A stretch of DNA of 64,000 nt, taken from the NCBI GenBank assembly GCA_004194705.1, contig SADC01000169.1, positions 124,001 to 188,000 of the forward strand. Direction: 5' to 3'. Position 1 is the first letter of the stretch. Every line of letters begins with the position of its first letter. Of this stretch, positions 43,793-55,020 are shown in pieces. A model generated the notes under the pieces. That model ran no database searches, had not been told where the DNA came from, and worked only from the letters and a program-made list of their open reading frames with translations. The position numbers and the translations under genes are program-made. Source of the DNA: Ditylenchus dipsaci. Taxonomy: Eukaryota > Nematoda > Chromadorea > Rhabditida > Anguinidae.

Positions 43793-45726
43793 GAAAATCC
43801 ATTAAAATGGCCATCTACTTCTGAGATGTGGGAGGTGAATTTTCTCACGAAATTTTAGATTTTTTGTTAAGAAAGTGTTCAGAAATGCTTCTTTCATCTT
43901 GTTGAGTAGAAAAAATTGCTTAAATAGTAATTTGGGTCATTTTCAAAAAAATCCCGAATGGGTGGTCAGGGTGAACAAGTACCGGAAATTTTTTAGAGGG
44001 GGGGGGGGGGGAATATTCGATACTAGGGTCGAATTTTTCAGTCAAAAAGTAGCTTGGATTTCTCAGAATCCCACCCAGAGTGGCCAGAAGCCCCTGCAAA
44101 GGGTATATCTGAACCATAAAGGGTGTATCTTTACCATTGAGGAAAGATCAGGATCATTGAAGGTATATCTGAGCCATTGAGGGTGGATGCACTGCAGGTA
44201 GATGAGGACTATTGAAATAACAAACAAATATTTTTACCCAATTATTCCTGTCAAGACAAAATTAGAGGATAAATTTACCGGACTATGAATTGACCGAGGA
44301 TGAATTTACGTAGAGCCTAAAAATAAAGCCCCCCTCTCTAATAGAGTCCTGCTTGCTAATAGAGCCTTCCTCTAGAGGTTGATTGAAAAATAAAGCCCCT
44401 GGGGCTCTATTAGAGCATTTACGGTATTCTGATGTTCAGGGATTTGTTTCCGAATTTGTTTTCGATTTTTCGAAAGATTTTTTTCCGAAATGTAGACATG
44501 TTTCATACCGTTCGAAAGCTGACGTTCTAAGCATTTTTTCTGCGAAAAAAAGATGTATGATATGACTCTAAAAGTAGGAACAAAAAGCACTTTGAATTAG
44601 AGGGTACGTTTTGGGGCATTTTCTTTTTGCGATTTTCGGTTTTTTTAACTCAAGTCATCAAATTTATATGTAGCACTCAAATGTTTACTATCTCCCCTTA
44701 ACATTCTGTTTCTTATTGTCTGCTATCTTTTAGACGTGGTGCTCATGACTTTCAATGCTCTCATTGACGATCTCCGGAAGACGATCTACCGCCGCCCTCA
44801 TTTTTCAACATTGAAGGTATCGAGCCCTGCATCGAGCAAATTTTTCCCGAAATTTTTTGCCATACAATTTAAAATATCTACATTTTTGTTCAAAAAATTT
44901 TACAACAGTTAAAAAGGTTGACAATCAAAAACTATTTTCAAACCTGATGAAGTTTTCTATTTGAATTTTTTTAACTAATCAGACAAAAAACCAAAATTTG
45001 CCCAAAAAAGTCTTTTCGCCCAAAAAAACTTTTCCTGTTAAATCAGTCCAATGGACCAGATTTGGCATTATGGCCTTTTTGGCTTAGGGGGGAGGGGTCT
45101 CTATTAGAGAGGGGGGCTTTATTTTTCATTCACTCTCTAGAGGGAGGGGGGGCTCTATCAGAAAGGGGGCTCTATTGGAGAGGGGGCTCTATTAGAGCAT
45201 TTATGGCTTGTTCACGTTATTAGAGTTAGAGTTCTAGATTTTGGTTACGTGAACACCTCTGATCCTAACTCTAACTCGAACTCTACCTCTAACTCTAACT
45301 CGAGGGTGTTCATGTACCTCGAGTTAGAGTTCGTGGCTAAATTTGAAGGTGTTCATGCATATAACTTGGATGCCCTTGTAGCAAATCCCCCAAAAACTAA
45401 CTTTTAGTGGCTTTAGACGGCTCTTGGGTGAGATTCTAAGCTATATACATGAAAATTTTCAAGCTCGACCTCGAACTCTAACTCGATCTACGTGAATACC
45501 ATCGAGTTAGAGGTAGAGTTCGGGTTTTTGAGTACATGAACACCTCTTACCCGAACTCCAACTCGAACTCTAACAACGTGAACAAGCCATTACGGTATAC
45601 TGTTTCGACTTATAAATTATCAAACATATGTTTTGCAGAGTGTCGAATTTACAATAGACTATCTCAAATACTTTCGAAGAATCAAAAATCAATTTAGGTA
45701 AAATCAAAACAAGGCATTAAAAAAAG
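43793..45726. repeat. C/G-tract repeats around a PIF MITE
   Basis: 44320-44425 and 45070-45200 carry AGAGCCCC/GGGGCTCTATTAGAG units ending in CATTTACGGTA, i.e. TACCGTA-family ends. 44100-44200 has GTATATCTGAACCATTGAGG-like direct repeats. No gene seen. Confidence 0.5.
45204..45589. mobile_element. PIF/Harbinger-type MITE, TTA target
   Basis: The ends TGGCTTGTTCACGTT and AACGTGAACAAGCCA are flanked by TTA (45201-45203, 45590-45592). The body repeats GAGTTAGAGTTCGAG-like words in both orientations. It is inserted in the end of a TACCGTA element. An inverted second copy is at 62936. Confidence 0.85.
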
Positions 45727-46489
45727 ATGGAAGCAAAAGTAGAAAAGGTGTTTCAACACCATCTAGACCATGAGCATTTGACCCAATCGGCTGGACAGGA
45801 GAAACACATTTTTGACCATTTCTGTGATTACACTTCTATTAGTGGATTTAGATTTCTGCACACTCGGTACATCAGATCAAAAATTGTGTTTTCTTAAGTT
45901 ATTTCCCATTGCAGGCATCCTTTCTGGTTTAGGTAAGTCTTTTGAGATATAATTTTTCAAAATATAATGATATAAATTTTAAACTCTGAAGAACTGTTTC
46001 GGCCATTGTTTTGTTTGGAAGTATTGGGTATTTATTATTTTAGAGGGGGAATGCGCATGCCAATAAATCGAATTACAAATGTTGAATTCGCAGACACCAC
46101 TTTTTATCATATGGATAAAATAAATTTCAATTTCGATGAATATTTAGACCATTTTCAGTGTTTTATCGTCAAAATTTTATTTTATTTATTTTATCTAAAA
46201 GGTGGTGCGCAGTGTTGGTAAAAAGTGGTGGGTCTTGAAATATTGGCGTAGGCATGCCCCTTTCAGACTAAATTAGACTGAAAAAGTTGAGTTCAGAATG
46301 TTTATTTACCATTCCTCTGTGTTTGTCCGTAAGTTCACTTCCAAAGGAGACATGCTACAACTCTCCACCACAAAAGCAGATGCAATCCAAATTCCATCAG
46401 TGGTTGTATGCCCACAAGAGAGTTTAGGTGACCCTTTCAAGTTGAAAGATTCAACTTTCGACAACACACAAGAGATTGTCCTAAACTAG
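45727..46489 (+). CDS. DEG/ENaC (ASC-type) channel, N-terminal exons
   Basis: Trimeric cation channels with two TM helices and a large Cys-rich ectodomain. Exons 45727-45866, 45915-45932 (18 bp), 45992-46027 and 46297 to about 46489; all phases fit, introns 32-269 bp apart from the last. The product begins MEAKVEKVFQHHLD and contains the N-terminal motif FCDYTSISGFRFLHTRHPFW. TM1 is TVSAIVLFGSIGMFIYHSS, followed by the pre-ectodomain signature IQIPSVVVCPQES. After this the frame stops at 46487, or splices at a GT shortly before. The Cys-rich domain and TM2 are not between here and citrate synthase. It is truncated, or continues far downstream. I am confident of the family, not of the gene's integrity. 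Confidence 0.65.
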
Positions 46490-47209
46490 TGCTTTTGACC
46501 GGCCAAAATCCTCAGTCAAAATCTATTTTTTGGGTCGAATTCGTTTAAAAACCGATCCACCAAATATCTGTATAGATTCACGCGGACGATATTTTTCTAG
46601 CTACACAATATTTTTATGGCCACAAATTCTGCAGGATTTCAACGGATACGGACGATTCATCACAACGCCGCTTCCTCACGACGAACAATTCATCACAACT
46701 CCTTAAAAAGAGAAACAATTTATAACATCAAAAAATAATGGGACAATTGATCACAATATCAAAAAAATTGTCTTGAAAAGATTCCTCTCAGTTATTATTA
46801 GAGACGTAAAGTGGGCTTTTTGCAAAGCTCCAGTGACTAAAACGGGGTAAAATACCAAAAAATGACCAAAACCATATGAGGGACCAAGACAAAAAATGAC
46901 CAAAAACCACAGGGGGACCAAGGCAATCGAAATTTTTTTTCGAAAAATGGCCTTCCCACACTTTTTTTCGCCGTTTCTATCGTTTAAAATGGCCTAAAAA
47001 ATACTTAGACCTTGAAAAAACGCATTTTCGGGCTACCCCTAATAGTGTACTCCTGCCCAGCTTTTTGCTTCAAAAAATCGTTTTGGAGCAAACTTTGCAG
47101 CAAAAAAATACTTCACCGCAAAAAAGTCATTTTGCACTGAAAAAAAGCTTTATCCTTATGCACTGGCCCGAATGAAATAGGAGCCCTTGGAGAATCTTCA
47201 ATGGAGATA
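46490..47209. other. interval with short-word array
   Basis: 46650-46760 contains repeats of CAATTCATCACAAC-like words, resembling a subterminal array of a non-autonomous element. The rest shows nothing. Confidence 0.4.
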
Positions 47210-47392
47210 CAGTCGACGCTCTCTATAACGACGCTCTTTATAACGACTCGCTCTTTATAACGATCCGGAAAAAAGAACTATTTGGTCCTGAGATAAGTAA
47301 TTCAAGTCAAAACGACGTTCTTTATAACGACGCTCTCTATAACGACTCGGTTTAACTGGTCCCTTGAGAGTCGTTATAGAGAGCTTCAACTG
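47210..47392. mobile_element. pogo/Tigger-like MITE
   Basis: The ends CAGTCGACGCTCTCTATAAC and GTTATAGAGAGCTTCAACTG, with TA before the left end. The interior repeats CTTTATAACGACTCG. These termini are typical of pogo-type elements. It lies 250 bp upstream of citrate synthase. Confidence 0.7.
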
Positions 47393-47600
47393 CACACCAA
47401 AAAATTCGCATTTGTGGCATCTGCTTTACTAAACACTCTTTTAATTTCCCTCAAGAGGATTTTTGATTTTCCTCAAGCAATAAGTTTCATGCCTTTAGTC
47501 TCATTTATTTTTGCGCCAATCTCAGTCGCATGTCATGTTATCGCTCTTGAAAATTGTTTCTTGTCAGAAGCTTTTGCTGAATTTCGCATGGTTAGCCTCA

Positions 47601-47612
47601 TTTGTGTTTCAG
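47601..47612 (+). promoter_or_regulatory. candidate 5' splice/trans-splice acceptor for citrate synthase
   Basis: TTTGTGTTTCAG ends 30 bases before the ATG at 47643. It could be the acceptor of a 5' UTR intron or a spliced-leader site if the organism is a nematode. Position and consensus are seen; the function is inferred. Confidence 0.4.
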
Positions 47613-47642
47613 AAAGAAGTGTTTGTTGTTCTCGTTCAATCA

Positions 47643-49997
47643 ATGCTGTCTGCAATTGTCGCTAGAAGTGCTCGTACGCACCTGCAATTGAAAGTAATTT
47701 ATACGATATTCTTGAAATTCCAGCCAGCTCAGTTTTGATTTTAGAATTTCCGCGCTTGCACGGCTCGTACCTTGTCGACTACAGATTCTTCTGTAAACTT
47801 GAAGGAAGTTTTGGCCCAGAAGATACCCGAGCACAACAAGAAAGTCCTTGCCTTCCGCAAAGAACATGGAAATACTCCCATTCAGCAAGTCACAATCGAT
47901 ATGGTCAGCTCACATTCCTATACTATAATTTATCGTTCAGAAAATCTCTTGCAGGTCTACGGAGGAATGCGTTCTATCAAAGGCATGGTGACTGAAACAT
48001 CTGTTCTGGATCCGGAAGAAGGAATTCGTTTTCGTGGTTACACCATTCCAGAGTGTCAGAAGCTGTTGCCAAAAGCGCCTAAGGGAGAAGAGCCGCTGCC
48101 TGAAGCTATTTGGTGGTTGTTGACGACTGGTGACATCCCAACTAAGGTTAGTTGATTATCAACAAGTTCATCCCGTAAATTTATTCCTTCAGGAGCAAGT
48201 CAGTGGTATCAGTAAGGAGTGGGCTGCGCGTGGAGATCTGCCAGACCATGTGGTCCATATGCTCGAAAATTTTCCTTCTGTGCTCCATCCCATGTCTCAG
48301 TTCGTCGCTGCCATTGCTGCCCTGCAGAGTGAGTCCAAATTCGCCAAAGCGTATTCAGAGGGAGTAAGCAAGGCTAGCTATTGGGAATACGCCTATGAAG
48401 ACTCGATGAATTTGTTGGCCAAACTGCCTACGGTCGCCGCTATCATCTATCGGTAATCTTTCCAAATCATTGTTACACCTTAGAAACCATGAAACTTGAT
48501 AGGCACAACAATTTGGAAATTTAGAATTCGAGCAGGTTACCCAAAAAATTAATTCAAAAACATTATGTACTATTAGGGTGGTCGCGCGCGAATTTGAAAA
48601 CCGCAAATTGCTGTGCTTATCAAGTTTCATGGTCTTTTAATCTATTTTTAAAGAAGTCTCTATCGAGATGGTTCTCCTGTGCCGGTTATTGATGTCAAGA
48701 AGGACTGGTCGGGAACTTTTGCGCCATGCTGGGCTACGATGATCCTCAATTTGTTGAGTTGATGCGTCTTTATTTGGTCATTCACAGCGATCATGAAGGT
48801 GGAAATGTCTCCGCGCACACGTCTCACCTGTTGCTTCCGCGCTCTCTGATCCCTATCTGAGTTTCTCTGCTGGAATGGCTGGACTGGCTGGACCTCTTCA
48901 TGGGTTGGCTAACCAGGAAGTGCTCGTATTTCTCAACAAACTTCTGAAGGAAATCGGTAGCGATTATACAGAGCAAAGTCTGCGCGATTGGATATGGAAT
49001 CATCTCAAGGGTGGACAAGTAGTTCCCGGCTATGGACATGCCGTGCTGCGCAAGACTGATCCTCGCTTCACCTGCCAGCAAGAATTCGCTCTCAAGCACT
49101 TGCCAGAGGATGAAATGTTCAAGCTGGTGTCTGCAGTTTACAGGGTGACCCCAGTATTCTTTTGGAGCAAGGCAAAGCTAAGGTGAGGTGTTTGTTTTTT
49201 TGTGTAAAATACCTTGGTCCCGTGCTGTTATTTAAAATTTCAACCGTATTTGATGTTAGAGCCGAAAAAAAGCGTACAGTAAATACTAACTTACAGTGGT
49301 TACTTAAAATCTTTAAAGGGGCATGCTCATGCCAATAAGAGATAATTCCCGGGAAATCAAATTTTTTCCTAATCATTGAAGTTCTGTACGGATTTTTCTA
49401 TTTTTTTCTAACAAAACCACACCTGAAATTAAGTTTTAGGCCTTGTTTTGTTAGAAACCAAGTTGAAAAATTCGTACAGAGCTTCTTCTTCAATACCGTA
49501 TTCAGGATTGTTTAAGCGCCGGCGCTCAGCCGACGCTCCGCCACCTTCTTCTTCAAAGTAGGCGCCGGCTTAGCGGCGGCGCTTAAGGCGACGGTGCTCC
49601 GCCGGGTAGCCGGCGCTTAAACAATCCTGACCGTATTTCCTCTAATTGCCAATTAGGCAATTGGCAATTAGAGAATCCCAGACCGGATTCCCGTGTGTTC
49701 CGGTCCCGTCCCTAAGACTTTATGCCGTTATCTAGAACCGTGGCCGAACGTGGATGCTCATTCTGGAGTGTTGCTGCAGCATTATGGAATGAAGGAGATG
49801 CAGTACTACACTGTGCTCTTTGGAGTTTCGCGGGCTCTCGTTGTCTTTCGCAGGTACTTACTTTTCATTCGGTCCGGTGATTAACTCGTCTGGTTTTCTA
49901 GCTGATATGGTCTCGTGGAATGGGACTCCCGCTGGAGCGTCCGAAGTCGCACAGCACTGATGGCTACATCCAGTTGGTGAAAAGCTTGGCAAAGTGA
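47643..49997 (+). CDS. CS: citrate synthase, mitochondrial
   Basis: Condenses acetyl-CoA and oxaloacetate to citrate, entry step of the TCA cycle in the mitochondrial matrix. Exons 47643-47693, 47745-47903, 47955-48146, 48193-48452, 48654-49182, 49736-49853 and 49902-49997. The N-terminus [17 protein letters not shown] then [10 protein letters not shown] is a basic, hydroxylated targeting peptide. Active-site His/His/Asp motifs are present: [17 protein letters not shown] and NVDAHSGV. The C-terminus is [14 protein letters not shown]...LAK-stop. About 470 residues, full length. Five single bases appear missing in conserved exons (near 48713, 48831, 49150, 49739, 49843); each restores the frame if added, and the second copy has the base at 49739. 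I treat them as assembly errors. An AATAAA lies at 50090-50095. Confidence 0.95.
48453..48653. repeat. foldback in citrate synthase intron 4
   Basis: Arms CCATGAAACTTGATAGGCAC (48488) and the complementary copy at 48612-48632 make this the second longest intron of the gene (201 bp, others about 50 except intron 5). Confidence 0.6.
49183..49735. repeat. citrate synthase intron 5 with MITE pieces
   Basis: Contains the AACAAAACCACACCTGAAAT/AGGCCTTGTTTTGTTAG hairpin core of the TTAA foldback family (49370-49490), then a foldback with GGCGCTTAAACAATCCTGA arms (49505-49640) and CCTAATTGGCAAT words. Copy 2 carries the same at 57357-57945. Confidence 0.6.
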
Positions 49998-50246
49998 AAA
50001 TGCTGGTCATGAACAAGTCAATTAGACTCTTTGTTGTATGTACAAATGTTCATGTATTGTGATGAATAGTGTATGAAATGTGATAAGTAAATAAAAATAT
50101 GCGCTATGTTCTCTACGCTCTTATCGATAACTGAGGCGTAAAAGTTTAGGTGTGTTTCGTAATGTGTAGGTGGGGATTTTTTTTCTGTCGATCTTCAAGT
50201 GTGATGGTTCATGCAATTAGCCTTTTCCTCTCCGTCAAGAATTGGA

Positions 50247-50390
50247 TACCGTATTCTCTCTAATAGACGGCTCGTCTTTTTTTCAATTTCCAAATGTATT
50301 TTTGACTTTATATTAAAAGGACAATAAAATATGGTTTTTGGTCTTAGGGGGGGGAGTGGGCTGTCTACGTATTTTTGAGAGAATACGGTA
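50247..50390. mobile_element. TACCGTA-end MITE (AATAGACGG variant)
   Basis: TACCGTATTCTCTCTAATAG at the left, inverted at the right. Duplicated copy at 58472-58619. Confidence 0.75.
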
Positions 50391-50631
50391 GCTAGGTTTC
50401 AGTGGTCTGTTATGTTCACAGGAAAAAAATTCCCAGTTGGACTCCAGGAAACACCTAGTGGGTTCCCGGAAGCTCCCCATTCGATTCCCATCAAATTCCC
50501 AGTGGTGCTCCCATTGTTATAACTAGATGGGAATTGATGCTGATCCATTGCGGATTGTCATTTTCATTTTTTCTTTACATAACCTGGGGATTCGATGGGT
50601 ATTCAGTGGAAAAAATATGACAGGGTCCAAA

Positions 50632-50705
50632 ACGAACTCGAACTTACGACATGCGGAGCCTAACTAGCGCTTCTCCACTGCACCACCATGTCATTTTAAA
50701 TCTTA
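50632..50705 (-). other. tRNA-like sequence (SINE head or pseudo-tRNA)
   Basis: The minus strand reads TGGTGCAGTGGAGAAGCGCT, resembling an A box, and about 35 bases later GTTCGAGTTC, resembling a B box. I cannot fold a full cloverleaf with a clear anticodon, so a real tRNA is unlikely. Copy in unit 2 at about 58850-58925. Confidence 0.35.
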
Positions 50706-51019
50706 GTTTTTTTTGGTTCTTGTTTCAATTCGACTATATACAGATCATACAGTTTGCCAAGTGTAACGCGATTAAGAACTTTTTGGAGAGAAAGTTACAC
50801 CCTTTTTATGTTTTTTCTTGTGCCTATCTTTTTTGCTTTTGTACATTTTTGATTTTGAACGACAACAAACTAGTCTGACGATTTTAAACTACCCTGAATC
50901 GCCCCTAATAACCCTCAATAATGGTCAGAATTCCGGTATGCAGGGATAAGAAAAAGGCATCTGCCCCGTTGCAATAACGAAAAATCCGCGGATACAATCT
51001 GCGGATTGCTTAAACAAAT

Positions 51020-51215
51020 CCGCGGATTTTTTCTGGGGCGTAATCGTTTCGCCAATGAAACTTTAGCCAACGCGATCTCTTCGCCAATTGCATCTTTTCG
51101 CCAATGCAATCTTTTCGCCAATGGCATCTTTTCGCCAATGAGTACACTTCGCCAATGCATCTTTCCCAATGGTATTTCTTCGCCAATAATCTCTTTCGCG
51201 TATACTCTTGATTTC
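51020..51215. repeat. TTCGCCAATG array
   Basis: About nine tandem units of CAATGCATCTTTTCGC-like words, a likely subterminal array of a non-autonomous element. It also occurs in unit 2 at 59265-59445. The CGCGGATTT repeat just before (50984-51030) is palindromic. Confidence 0.65.
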
Positions 51216-51300
51216 GTTGGCAAATAAACAATGAGGAGTGTAAATGTGATTTAATTCTTTAAATGAGGTACACAATGTGTACTACACATCCAATAACGAA

Positions 51301-52531
51301 TACCGTATATTCTCGATTAGAAGGCCCCTCTCTAATAGAAGGCCCCTCTCTATTAGAAGGCCCCCTTGAGGACCTATATATCAGCCTAGAAAAAGAAATT
51401 CGCAAATCTGTTTTTCGCGTTTTCTTAGTTAACACGAGCTTACCTAATTCCACTTTTAAAATTTTGGACGCTACTGGCTTATACCCCCCCCCCCCAAAAA
51501 AGCTACTTTCTTATACCCCCCCAAAAATCGGACCTACTGTCATATACCCCCCAAAAACCGACTTTTTTGGGAGTGTCTAAAAACCATTTTTATGCAATAA
51601 TTTTGCCATAAAAGGACCAGAAAAGCAGTTTAAAGGGATTATGGGCTGTATTGGGAGGGAAGGGAATAATACAGGGCCACTTTTTTTTAGCTGCTTTACC
51701 ATGTTTTTCAACTCGGGCCGTGGCAAAAATAGACTCTATATGCATTTTATGATCAAGTGTACTTCTCGAATCATGTCTAAGGTAAGTGCGTGCGCGCATC
51801 TCTAACTCTCAAGCCCCCTGCGCCCCCTTCGGGGGCGCAGGGGGCTTGGGGGCTTGGAGTTGAGATGCGCACACCCACATACCTTAGACACAAATCACTC
51901 GAAGGCGACTCTGGATGCATGAAAAACATGCATGCCAGAGTTATTTATGCGGTAGGCCCAGTATTCAAAACTATGTTCAACATCTTTGATTTTACGACCG
52001 AAAAGGGTTTCCCCCTGTTCAGGCCTGGGGCTACGAGCCAGAGGCTCAGCCGTCCAAAATTTACACGACAACCATCAGGATCCACCCGGCTGATCGGTCC
52101 GATCATTTCGAGTAGTTATACTTTTACGTGCACCACAAGTGGCTGGGTTTGAAAGTGACTTCAACGCTAAGAGAATTAATACTCTTTGGTACTTATAGGC
52201 ACTATAGAAGTGGCCCCTGTTTTGTCCCTTCCCCTCCCAATACAGCCCTTGAACCCTATTAAATTGCTTTTCTGGACCTTTTATGGCGAAATTATTGCTT
52301 AAAAATATGTTTTGACCACTCCTAAAAATCTTGATTTTTGGGGGGGGTATAAGCAGTAGGTCCGAGGATTGGGGGGGTATAAGAAAGTAGCTGTTTTTGG
52401 GGGGGGGGTATAAGCCAGTAGCGCCAAATTTTGGTTGAGCACGCAAAAATCTCAAAATCGACCAAATTTTTCCGACTTTTTTAGGGTTGAAAAATAGAAG
52501 GCCCGGGCCTTCTAATAGAGAATATACGGTA
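51301..52531. mobile_element. TACCGTA-end MITE (AGAAGGCCC variant) split by a hAT MITE
   Basis: TACCGTATATTCTCGATTAG at the left and an inverted right end. The core is shared with 13349 and 22012. Interrupted at 51467-52425. The uninterrupted counterpart in unit 2 runs from about 59525 to 59791. Confidence 0.85.
51467..52425. mobile_element. 959-bp hAT-like MITE, C-tract family, with empty site in window
   Basis: The ends GACGCTACTGGCTTATACCC and GGGTATAAGCCAGTAGCGCC are bounded by an exact 8-bp duplication AAATTTTG (51459-51466, 52426-52433). Unit 2 of the duplication has the same flanks joined without it near 59690. Further CTACTTTCTTATACCCCC words occur inside. The core has the GCGCCCCCTTCGGGGGCGC hairpin and TTATGCGGTAGGCCCAG. 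Confidence 0.93.
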
Positions 52532-54689
52532 GATGATCTTTCAGGTTCGACTCCCAGTGGGTGCATAACCTATTCTTTAACTTTATATATTTTTAACATG
52601 TTCACTGACTACTAAGGTCAAAAACCATCTAGGAATAGATTGGAATCATTTCCAGCACTGCTTTACTGTCACTAAATGCCCTGATTTTGGGATTTCGTGC
52701 AAATGACTATCCAAATGAAAGAAAACATTCAAAATGATGCGTACTTAGTTTTATATTGCCTTAACCTCTACTAATTACATTTATTTGTCGACGCGTTTAG
52801 AAACTTTCTAGAGTAATAATTTCACGGGTAATCCGATAGAAATTTTCCACGCCACAATCACTTCAGAAAAGTGGGTAGTAAGCAAACTTTTACCAAGGAA
52901 GAAAAGAGTATTTTTAAGGGTAGGATTTCGCTATTATTTGGGAACTGACGTTTTTTGCGATTTGAATTTACCTTATTTTATACAACCGTATGCTGAAAAT
53001 GACGGCAAGAAGCAGAGCTACATTTTGAGGGTAAGCTTATAAATAACCATGTAAATTAAAAGGCTTGAGTTCAGAATCCCCCCCCCCCCCACAGGGACTG
53101 ATCAGGTGGAGGAGATAACTTCATATTCGTGTTTCTCGACCTCGTTTTCATGAATAAGCCGCGCGTTTTTTGGTTCTGAGAAAAAACATTTTTTTCGAAC
53201 CACAGGGGGAGTATCATGGTTTTTAGTCAAACTTTGAAAAATTTAAATTGGCGCCTTTTGAATTCTAAAAGGATTAAGAGCTGTATAAGGAGAGGAAGGG
53301 AATAAAGAGGGCCACTAATCACAAAGGGCCACTAACAAGAAGATGTTGAACATAGTTTTGAATACTGGGGCCTACCGCATAAATAAACTCTGGTATGCAT
53401 GCTTTTTCATGCTCCAGAGTCACTTGCGAGTGATTTGTGTCTGAGGTATGTGGGTGTGCGCATCTCAACTCCAGTCGGACCCTAGGCGGGAACGAACTTT
53501 TGGGGTGTATGTTATTGGGAGCGTAGACTGTAGGTCAAATAGTGTACTTTAGCCATTTCAGCCTTAAAATTAGCAATGATCACTATAAAGAGTTGTTTTG
53601 ACTGCTGGGACAATCGCAAGTGATCACTATAGACAGGTTCATCTTTGTTTTATTTTTCTTATAACCAACTTAGTCAAAACCAGGTGATCACTTTATCGAA
53701 GTTTGACTGTATTTCAGATCTGCGGCCATAAAAAACATTCTGTTGCCATTTTCAAATATTCTGTGACCGGAAAAATACCTCCACTTACCGTAAAACTCTA
53801 ATAGTAGCCCCCCCCCCCTCGTCAAATCGTGTTTGTGGCATTGCGTCTTTGACCCACTTTTTGAAGACTGCTTTCATGAAAATTACCACCCATTTTGTAG
53901 TCAGTGAGATGAGATACAAATGCGTGTTATTTGCCTAAGATAAGTTTAGAAAAAGTGGGTCTAAATCACCGGTACGTGACAAAATCTCCCGCGCCGAAAT
54001 CCTCCCGCGGCCGAAATCCTCCCGGCCATAATCCTCCGGCCGAAATCCTCCCGGCCGAAATCCTCCCGGACGTAATCCTCCCGCACCAAATTCCTCCCGC
54101 ACTAAAATCCTCCCGTACCAAAATCTTCCCGCCCCAAAATATTTCGCACTAAAATCCTCCCGCATCAAAATTCAATCCAAAATCCATAGTTTAAAACAAA
54201 TCTTTATTGAATCAAATTTCATAACAACAATAAACATTTTCATAAACATAAACATTTACGGGCGGCGGTAAATTGCGCCTCTATAAAATGCGCCTCTACA
54301 AATTGCGCCTCGGAAATTGCGCCTCCGGTAAATTGCGCCTCCAAATTCGTTTTGAGAGGCTTTTTTTATTTAAAAGAGATTTATTTTGATCCTGTTGCAA
54401 ATCAAAATGTTTCGAGGGCGACGGTTATTCCCCGCGATAAATTCCCCCACCGGTAAAGACATCTTGCAAACCTACCCATTTAGGGCTACAAAATGAATGT
54501 AAGATTTTACAAATATCATTTACAAAACACACTGCACTATCGCCCACAAACTTCCCTCCTGTGAAATTAAAATAAGTGAGGTTCAGTGCGAAAAAAGTTC
54601 GCAGCACCGACCGGGTCGTGAACCCACCCCACATGATCGGCATTTTATGGGAAGTCAACCCAAAGGGATTTCAACCCGTTTTAATGACC

Positions 54690-55020
54690 GTAGGAACTGA
54701 CAAGGATGTTGGAATAGTGTAATTTAGCAAGGATGTTGGAATAGTATAATTTAGCAAGGATGTTGGAAGAAGATAAAATTCAGACAAGGATGTTGGAAAA
54801 AAAAATAAAATTAGACAAGGGTGTTGGAAATTTAACAAGGATATTCGTAAGTGAGATCTTTTAGACAAGGATGTTGGAAGAAGATAAAATTCAACAAGGA
54901 TCTTGGAAAAAAAATGAAAATTAGACAAGAATGTTGGAAATTCAGTCGTTTGCCATTGAAAAACCAATCTCCTATTTCTTAAACAAAATTTTATAACAAG
55001 GATGTTGAATCGGACTAATG
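54690..55020. repeat. minisatellite inside the MULE
   Basis: Irregular tandem copies of ACAAGGATGTTGGAA, some extended by GAAGATAAAATTCA. It lies between the left end array and the transposase 3' end. Confidence 0.85.

Larger units (their letters stand above)
49055..53969 (+). repeat. duplicated segment, unit 1
   Basis: From the fifth citrate synthase exon (ACTGATCCTCGC) to CTAAATCAC, repeated at 57217-61259. Unit 1 carries a 959-bp hAT-like MITE that unit 2 lacks, and ends at the left end of the MULE. Confidence 0.9.

Noticed and set aside
42677..44031. A larger C-tract hAT element with ends at 42677 and 44031
   Set aside because: The ends resemble the family but the flanking 8-mers do not match, and a complete member lies between; more likely two separate remnants.
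50915..51275. Overlapping ORFs with repeated LAKRCHWRKD-like peptides, also at 59139-59513
   Set aside because: Translation of the TTCGCCAATG array in both duplication units.
52543..52570. GGTTCGACTCCCAGTGGG resembling a tRNA B box
   Set aside because: No A box or acceptor stem at the right distance upstream; the preceding sequence is the end of a TACCGTA MITE.
53931..54168. ORFs on both strands with repeated PAEILP or RPGGF patterns
   Set aside because: Translation of the MULE end array GAAATCCTCCCG.
53985..54350. Short regularly repeated words that could suggest a CRISPR array
   Set aside because: Units are contiguous without unique spacers, the genome is eukaryotic, and the array is a MULE terminal repeat.
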